Below, one piece after another: positions 42,577 to 46,471 of a DNA stretch of 46,471 nucleotides. A program made the position numbers and the translations under genes. The notes below the pieces were generated by a model that was not told the DNA's origin, did not search any database, and was given only the letters and a program-made list of their open reading frames with translations. Every line of letters starts with the position of its first letter. Within the stretch, counting starts at the first letter, position 1. Source of the stretch: Bacteroidales bacterium (GTDB lineage Bacteria; Bacteroidota; Bacteroidia; Bacteroidales; VadinHA17); contig JANTHB010000019.1 in assembly GCA_024762655.1 (NCBI GenBank), positions 1 to 46,471 on the forward strand, written 5' to 3'.

Positions 42577-42607
42577 CCCTGCATTCCTACAAACAAAAAC
42601 AAAAAAG

Positions 42608-43546
42608 ATGTCCTTCAACACCCCCCTAAAGTTTTTTTCAGGACGAGCCAGTCGCTATCTGGCCGAGAAAATCGCCGAGAGCCTGGGCACCGAGCTGGGA
42701 AAAAGTTCCGTGCAGCTTTTCAGTGACGGGGAGTTTCAACCCTCTTTCGAAGAGTCGGTCCGGGGTGCCAGCGTATTTATCATCCAGAGCACCTTCCCGC
42801 CGGCTGAGAATCTCATGGAGTTGCTTCTGATGATCGATGCCGCCAAGCGTGCCTCTGCTTACAAGGTGGTGGCTGTCATGCCTTATTTCGGGCTGGCGCG
42901 ACAAGACCGGAAAGACAAACCGCGTGTCAGCATCGGGGCCAAGCTGGTGGCGGACCTCCTGTCTGCTGCCGGCGCCGACAGGATCATGACCATGGACCTG
43001 CATGCCGACCAGATTCAGGGGTTTTTTAACGTGCCGGTGGATCATATCTTCGCCTCTTCTCTGTTCGTTCCGTATATCAAAAACCTGAACCTCGACAATC
43101 TGGTGGTAGCTTCACCGGATATGGGAGGCACCAAACGTGCCAATGCTTATTCCCGTTTTCTGAATGCCGAAATGGTCATCTGTTACAAACAACGTAAGAA
43201 AGCCAATGTGGTGGGGGAGATGACCGTCATCGGGGATGTGAAAGGGAAAAATGTGGTGATCCTCGACGATATGGTGGACACGGCCGGCACACTCACCAAA
43301 GCTGCCAACATGATGAAAGAACAGGGGGCCCTCTCTGTCAGAGCCTGCGCCACCCACCCGATCCTCTCGGGAGACTCCTACGAAAACATAGAACAGTCGG
43401 CCCTGCAGGAACTGGTCGTAACCGACTCTATCCCCCTGAAAAAGCAAAGTCCCAAGATCCATGTCATTTCCGTGGCAAACCTTCTGGCAGATATCATCCA
43501 GAAAGTTTATAATTATCAATCCATCAGCACACGGTTTTTACAATAA
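42608..43546 (+). CDS. prs: Ribose-phosphate pyrophosphokinase
   Basis: 312 residues. Makes PRPP from ribose 5-phosphate and ATP for nucleotide, His and Trp synthesis; its substrate comes from the pathway that includes Rpe, encoded earlier in the window. Motifs: FSGRASRYLAEKIAESLG at the N-terminus, the ATP-binding PYFGLARQDRK, the metal-binding MTMDLHADQIQGFF and the PRPP-binding loop VVILDDMVDTAGT. The length is normal. Downstream a 22-bp duplication and the L25 promoter separate it from rplY. Confidence 0.96.
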   Translation: MSFNTPLKFFSGRASRYLAEKIAESLGTELGKSSVQLFSDGEFQPSFEESVRGASVFIIQSTFPPAENLMELLLMIDAAKRASAYKVVAVMPYFGLARQDRKDKPRVSIGAKLVADLLSAAGADRIMTMDLHADQIQGFFNVPVDHIFASSLFVPYIKNLNLDNLVVASPDMGGTKRANAYSRFLNAEMVICYKQRKKANVVGEMTVIGDVKGKNVVILDDMVDTAGTLTKAANMMKEQGALSVRACATHPILSGDSYENIEQSALQELVVTDSIPLKKQSPKIHVISVANLLADIIQKVYNYQSISTRFLQ

Positions 43547-43573
43547 ACCGGATCTGAACCTGCCTGGAAAAAG

Positions 43574-43617
43574 ATTACCTTTTATCTTTTATCTTATTAC
43601 CTTTTATCTTTTATCTT
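43574..43617. repeat. Perfect 22-bp tandem duplication
   Basis: The unit at 43574-43595, beginning ATTACCTTTTATC, is repeated exactly at 43596-43617. Each unit itself contains two TTTTATCT. The second copy covers the -33 region of the L25 promoter. Confidence 0.85.
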
Positions 43618-43624
43618 ATTTATC

Positions 43625-43632
43625 TATATTTG
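43625..43632 (+). promoter_or_regulatory. -7 box of the rplY promoter
   Basis: TATATTTG matches TAnnTTTG. A leader of about 80 nt to the ATG at 43722 follows, with a G-run at 43668-43674. The leader could hold translational control, but no family was recognised. Confidence 0.6.
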
Positions 43633-43721
43633 CACCCTCAAAATTTTAACGTTTAACCACGTGCGATGGGGGGGCATTATTTTTTGCGGTGCCTCTGAGT
43701 AGCACGATAAAAATTGTAGTA

Positions 43722-44396
43722 ATGGAAAGACTGGTCATTAAAACAAGCAAAAGAAAAGAAACCGGGAAAAAAGCCACCAAACAGTTGCGTAAAGAAGGGC
43801 ATGTACCCTGTGTTTTATATGGCGGCAAGGAAAATATCCATTTCGCCGCCGAAGAAAAGATTTTCAAGAAGCTGGTATATACCCCCAAAGCTTTCCTGGT
43901 GGATCTGTTCATTGACGGAAAAGAGCACAAAGCGGTTCTGCAGGAAATCACCTTTCATCCGGTAACGGACCATATCCTTCACATTGACTTCAAGGAGATA
44001 TTTGATGATAAAAAAGTAAACATCAATATTCCTATACATGTCATAGGGGACTCTGTCGGGATCAAGGCCGGCGGGAAAATGGCCGTCAAACGGCGCACCT
44101 TACGCGTTCGTGCTTTGCCGAAGCATCTGCCTGATTTTCTGGAAGTCGACATCACCGACCTGAACATTGGCCAGTCTCTGAAAGTACGCGATCTGCACTA
44201 TGACAATCTGGAGATCCTGGATCCCGGTCAGGCCATGGTTGCAGGGGTTATCTCTTCGCGTCTGGCTAAACTGAGTGTCGAAGAAATTGCAGCCCAGGAA
44301 GCTGCTGAAGAAGCTGCTGCCGAAAGAGCTGCCGCAGCTGCTGAAGGAGCTGAAGGGGCCGAAGGGGAGGATAAGAAAGAAGCAGCCTCCGAATAA
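43722..44396 (+). CDS. rplY: 50S ribosomal protein L25 / general stress protein Ctc
   Basis: 224 residues of the long Ctc (TL5) type. N-terminal L25 domain (about 1-90): TSKRKETGKKATKQLRKEG, VPCVLYGG, HKAVLQEITFHPVTDHILHID. The C-terminal beta domain is about 95-185. The last 35 residues are an Ala/Glu-rich tail, common in Bacteroidota. Binds 5S rRNA. ATG 43722 is used; an earlier GTG (43689) would add 11 residues not found in the family. pth follows 21 bases later, as in many bacteria. Confidence 0.95.
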   Translation: MERLVIKTSKRKETGKKATKQLRKEGHVPCVLYGGKENIHFAAEEKIFKKLVYTPKAFLVDLFIDGKEHKAVLQEITFHPVTDHILHIDFKEIFDDKKVNINIPIHVIGDSVGIKAGGKMAVKRRTLRVRALPKHLPDFLEVDITDLNIGQSLKVRDLHYDNLEILDPGQAMVAGVISSRLAKLSVEEIAAQEAAEEAAAERAAAAAEGAEGAEGEDKKEAASE

Positions 44397-44417
44397 CAGG
44401 ATGTTAAACCCTTTGTT

Positions 44418-44975
44418 TTGAAGTACCTGATCACAGGGCTCGGAAATCCCGGTGACGAATATGAAAATACCCGTCACAATATCGGGTTCCGCATTGTCGA
44501 AGCGTTGGCACAATCAGGGGAGGGCCGTTTTGAGGACCGCCGGTACGGGTTTGTATCCCGCATAAAATATAAATCCAGATGGCTGATCCTGCTGAAACCC
44601 ACCACCTTTGTCAATCTCAGCGGCCGCGCAGTGGATTACTGGCTGAAAAAAGAGAAGATCCCGTTAGATCATCTGCTGGTGGTAGCCGATGATATCTCCC
44701 TGCCCTTCGGGAAGTTGCGGCTTAAGCCCAAAGGTGGCGACGGAGGACACAACGGGCTGGCTCATATCAACCAGATCCTGGGCACCGCAGCCTACCCCCG
44801 TCTGCGCTTTGGCATCGGGCATAACTTCCCGCCCGGCACACAAGTGGATTATGTACTGGGAGAATGGACCGGAGAAGAGAAAAAAGACCTGCCCGGCCAT
44901 ATCCACAGGGCAGTAGAAACGATCCGGTCTTTTGCTACCATAGGCATTGAACGTACCATGAATCTGTTTAATTAA
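44418..44975 (+). CDS. pth: Peptidyl-tRNA hydrolase
   Basis: 185 residues. Frees tRNA from peptidyl-tRNA dropped by ribosomes. The start is TTG 44418: it gives MKYLITGLGNPG, exactly the family N-terminus, and no ATG is in frame nearby. Catalytic N10 (LGNPG) and H20 (NTRHNIGF) are present; VVADDISLPFGKLRLKPKG and GGHNGLAHI complete the site. Normal length. A non-ATG start would lower expression relative to rplY, with which it is likely cotranscribed. Confidence 0.95.
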   Translation: MKYLITGLGNPGDEYENTRHNIGFRIVEALAQSGEGRFEDRRYGFVSRIKYKSRWLILLKPTTFVNLSGRAVDYWLKKEKIPLDHLLVVADDISLPFGKLRLKPKGGDGGHNGLAHINQILGTAAYPRLRFGIGHNFPPGTQVDYVLGEWTGEEKKDLPGHIHRAVETIRSFATIGIERTMNLFN

Positions 44976-45013
44976 CCGGGAGCCCCATCGCCTCCCGGCA
45001 CAAACCGTACAAC

Positions 45014-45406
45014 ATGACCGATCACTCCAGCGGGGTCAGAATCGACAAGTGGCTGTGGGCTGTCAGGATTTACAAAACCCGCAGTCAGGCTACCGAGGCC
45101 TGCCGTAAAGGCCGGGTGACCCACGCCGGTCAACCGTTGAAACCCGCGAAAAACATTCAGGTGGATGATATCATCACCGTACATAAAGATAACATCCATT
45201 ATGTGTTCCGTGTTAAAGATCTTATCGCAAAGAGAACCTCGGCAAAACTTGCCGGGGAGTACATGGAAGATCTTACGCCCGCGGAAGAGCTTGAAAGAAA
45301 GAAAATCACCCATACCGGAAGGGCAGTCTTCCGGCCCAAAGGCCTGGGCCGGCCCACCAAAAAAGAAAGAAGGATGATAGACCGTTTTCGCAATGAAAAG
45401 CCTTAA
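45014..45406 (+). CDS. S4-domain RNA-binding protein, Hsp15 (HslR)-like
   Basis: 130 residues. The N-terminal S4 domain (about 8-70: RIDKWLWAVRIYKTRSQATEAC, GRVTHAGQPLKPAKNIQVDD) is followed by a basic tail (KGLGRPTKKERRMIDRF) typical of Hsp15-type proteins. In E. coli Hsp15 rescues 50S subunits with nascent chains still bound. This fits with the Pth gene just upstream, and tmRNA elsewhere in the window. Cytoplasmic. Confidence 0.85.
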   Translation: MTDHSSGVRIDKWLWAVRIYKTRSQATEACRKGRVTHAGQPLKPAKNIQVDDIITVHKDNIHYVFRVKDLIAKRTSAKLAGEYMEDLTPAEELERKKITHTGRAVFRPKGLGRPTKKERRMIDRFRNEKP

Positions 45407-45417
45407 AACCATATCCC

Positions 45418-45960
45418 ATGATAATTGCCAAAGAAAAGAAGAAAGAAAATGTTATCGAGTATCTGCTCTATATGTTTCAGATCGAGAATACGCTCCGGGC
45501 CCTGAACTTTGAAGAAGAACGCATCCACCGTGAACTGGTGTCCCAGTATAACCAGCCGGAAGAAATCATGAGCGAGATCCGTGACTGGTATCACCACATG
45601 ATCCGGATGATGCACGATGAACACCTGGAGAAAAAAGGGCATCTTCAATATCTGAAAAACACCATGAACGACCTGTATGCGTTACACAAACGCCTGCTGC
45701 AGACCCCCGAAGAAAGTGTTTATGCCGAAGTATTCCGGGAGGCTGTGCCCGACCTGGAGATCCTGGAAAAGAAGATCAATCATCCCCAGGCCCACGATGT
45801 GGAAATTGCCCTGGAAGGGACCTATGCCTACCTGTTGCTGAATATCCGGAAAGATAAGATTTCGGACGAAACCAAAGAAGCCATCAGCCATATCTCCCGC
45901 TGGCTGTATCTCCTGGGGGATAAGTATAAAGAGATGGAGAAAGGAGAAAAGGAATGGTGA
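45418..45960 (+). CDS. DUF4924 family protein
   Basis: A 180-residue, all-helical cytoplasmic protein. The signature is MIIAKEKKKENVIEYLLYMFQIENTLRA, then IRDWYHHMIRMMHDEH and EGTYAYLLLNIRKDKIS, as in DUF4924 of Bacteroidota. Function unknown. It starts 12 bases after the S4 gene, so it is the last member of the pth transcript. A 12-bp palindromic hairpin follows. Confidence 0.85.
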   Translation: MIIAKEKKKENVIEYLLYMFQIENTLRALNFEEERIHRELVSQYNQPEEIMSEIRDWYHHMIRMMHDEHLEKKGHLQYLKNTMNDLYALHKRLLQTPEESVYAEVFREAVPDLEILEKKINHPQAHDVEIALEGTYAYLLLNIRKDKISDETKEAISHISRWLYLLGDKYKEMEKGEKEW

Positions 45961-45994
45961 AAGGAACGATGATCGTTGAACATCTAACAAAATA

Positions 45995-46028
45995 TTTTCT
46001 ACGTAGTTTCCTACGTAGAAAAATTTTT
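45995..46028 (+). terminator. Perfect 12-bp palindromic hairpin, likely terminator of the pth-DUF4924 operon
   Basis: TTTTCTACGTAG (45995-46006) pairs with CTACGTAGAAAA (46011-46022), loop TTTC, then ATTTTT. The stem contains the 8-bp palindrome CTACGTAG twice. The same palindrome is at 46108-46115, and TACGTAG is inside the IS110 leader at 46239. Confidence 0.6.
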
Positions 46029-46137
46029 AAACCATATAATGCATTGATATGCTGATACCTACAGGCATTCTCAAAAACAGGTTGTCCCAAAGTTACGCCC
46101 CGGAATACTACGTAGCTCCCTCGTATGTTTGCAAATT

Positions 46138-46330
46138 AAAGATTTGGACCATTTTCCGTTAATGTTGTATGTTCGCGGAATAATGGGGGAAGACAGGAAA
46201 GAGTTAGGCCCCAGATACAATAATTTTATTGATATCGTTACGTAGAAATCATCCTGTCTTCCAATTTCTTCTGAGTTTGGACAAAGTATCAAAAGCTGTA
46301 AACAATTTACAAGCTTGAATTAAAAACGAG
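46138..46330 (+). ncRNA. Candidate bridge RNA in the IS110 left end
   Basis: A -7-like box TATGTTTG (46124-46131) would start an RNA near 46138. Within it GGAAGACAGGA (46188-46198) and TCCTGTCTTCC (46252-46262) form a perfect 11-bp stem enclosing a 53-nt loop. The loop includes CAATAATTTTATTG (inner hairpin) and TTACGTAGAA. IS110 elements of the IS621 type code their guide (bridge) RNA in this position. No -33 box is present at 46099-46102, just left of the candidate element edge; in the circular form it could be supplied by the right end. 3' end arbitrary. Confidence 0.4.
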
Positions 46331-46393
46331 TAAAAACTGTGAAGAAAGTCCATTATGATTAACTATTAAGTAAAACTAAAAAATTAAATTGTA

Positions 46394-46471
46394 ATGGAAA
46401 AGATTCAGAAACAAAATGTAGGCATTGATGTTTCAAAAGATGAGTTTGCCGTTTGTTTTATGGTACTTACC
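46394..46471 (+). CDS. IS110-family recombinase/transposase, N-terminus (cut by window edge)
   Basis: 26 codons from ATG 46394: MEKIQKQNVGIDVSKDEFAV, then CFMVLT to the window edge. VGIDVSKDEF is the start of the RuvC-like DEDD domain, with the first catalytic Asp (GIDVSK). This is typical of IS110/IS116/IS902 recombinases, which rearrange DNA through a bridge RNA. The rest of the enzyme, including its Ser active site, lies beyond the edge, so integrity cannot be judged. Confidence 0.85.
   Translation, partial: MEKIQKQNVGIDVSKDEFAVCFMVLT

Larger units (their letters stand above)
46108..46471 (+). mobile_element. IS110-family element, left part (cut by window edge)
   Basis: The recombinase gene begins at 46394 and the element continues past the right edge. 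The left boundary is not visible directly. The palindrome CTACGTAG at 46108-46115 is a candidate edge, because IS110 left ends are usually about 200-300 bases before the recombinase ATG. IS110 elements lack long terminal inverted repeats, so none are expected. Confidence 0.5.

Overview
The window looks like chromosomal DNA of a Bacteroidota bacterium, most likely from the order Bacteroidales. Support comes from a short RpoD-type sigma factor, promoters of the Bacteroidota form (TTTG, about 20-21 bp, TAnnTTTG) in front of many genes, a SusC/SusD pair, a protein with a type IX secretion sorting tail, DUF4249, DUF4924 and DUF5777 proteins, and a tmRNA whose tag reads GETNFALAA. Genus cannot be told from sequence alone. 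No tRNA, rRNA, CRISPR array or prophage was seen.

Layout. 1-2.3 kb: housekeeping genes (5' end of rho on minus, rpoD, rpe). 2.3-3.5 kb: a Lys1/alanine-dehydrogenase-like enzyme. 3.6-6.5 kb: a repeat-rich stretch, ssrA (tmRNA), then a small defence islet with the AbiEi/AbiEii toxin-antitoxin pair and what looks like the stump of a DUF1156 DNA methylase gene. The stump breaks off next to an 11-bp copy of the ssrA 3' end. 6.6-9.9 kb: small membrane proteins, a penicillin-binding-protein-like serine hydrolase, and a divergent ExbB-like/LytTR pair. 9.9-17.4 kb: a TonB-dependent receptor with an STN domain plus a secreted partner on minus, facing a DUF4249 lipoprotein and a large MG2/plug protein on plus. 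17.6-21.8 kb: a minus-strand cluster of exported redox-type proteins (two c-type cytochromes with five haem sites, Rieske lipoprotein, OB-fold protein, YceI, DUF5777 barrel).

22.3-33.7 kb: a glycan-uptake region with a fibronectin-like lipoprotein, a sulfatase, a FAD-dependent oxidoreductase, a type IX cargo protein and SusC/SusD, closed by a strong terminator. 33.8-34.9 kb: rlmN. 34.9-39.3 kb: a minus-strand pair, GH20 hexosaminidase then M14 metallocarboxypeptidase, preceded by three palindromes spaced exactly 33 bp apart. 39.6 kb: the C-terminal stump of a DUF4143 ATPase. 40.2-41.9 kb: DUF2905 and a GH144/glucoamylase-type lipoprotein. 41.9-46.0 kb: a co-directional housekeeping run (ysxC, prs, rplY/ctc, pth, S4-domain protein, DUF4924). 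46.1 kb to the end: the left end of an IS110-family element with the first 26 codons of its recombinase, and a structured leader that may be a bridge RNA.

Working together: sulfatase, hexosaminidase, SusC/SusD and the FAD enzyme would suit breakdown of a sulfated amino-sugar glycan (mucin or glycosaminoglycan type), but that substrate is an inference. The most unusual signals are non-coding: the IS110 leader, the 33-bp-phased operator-like array, the ssrA-end duplication with a truncated defence gene, and several repeats phased at about 10.5-11 bp.
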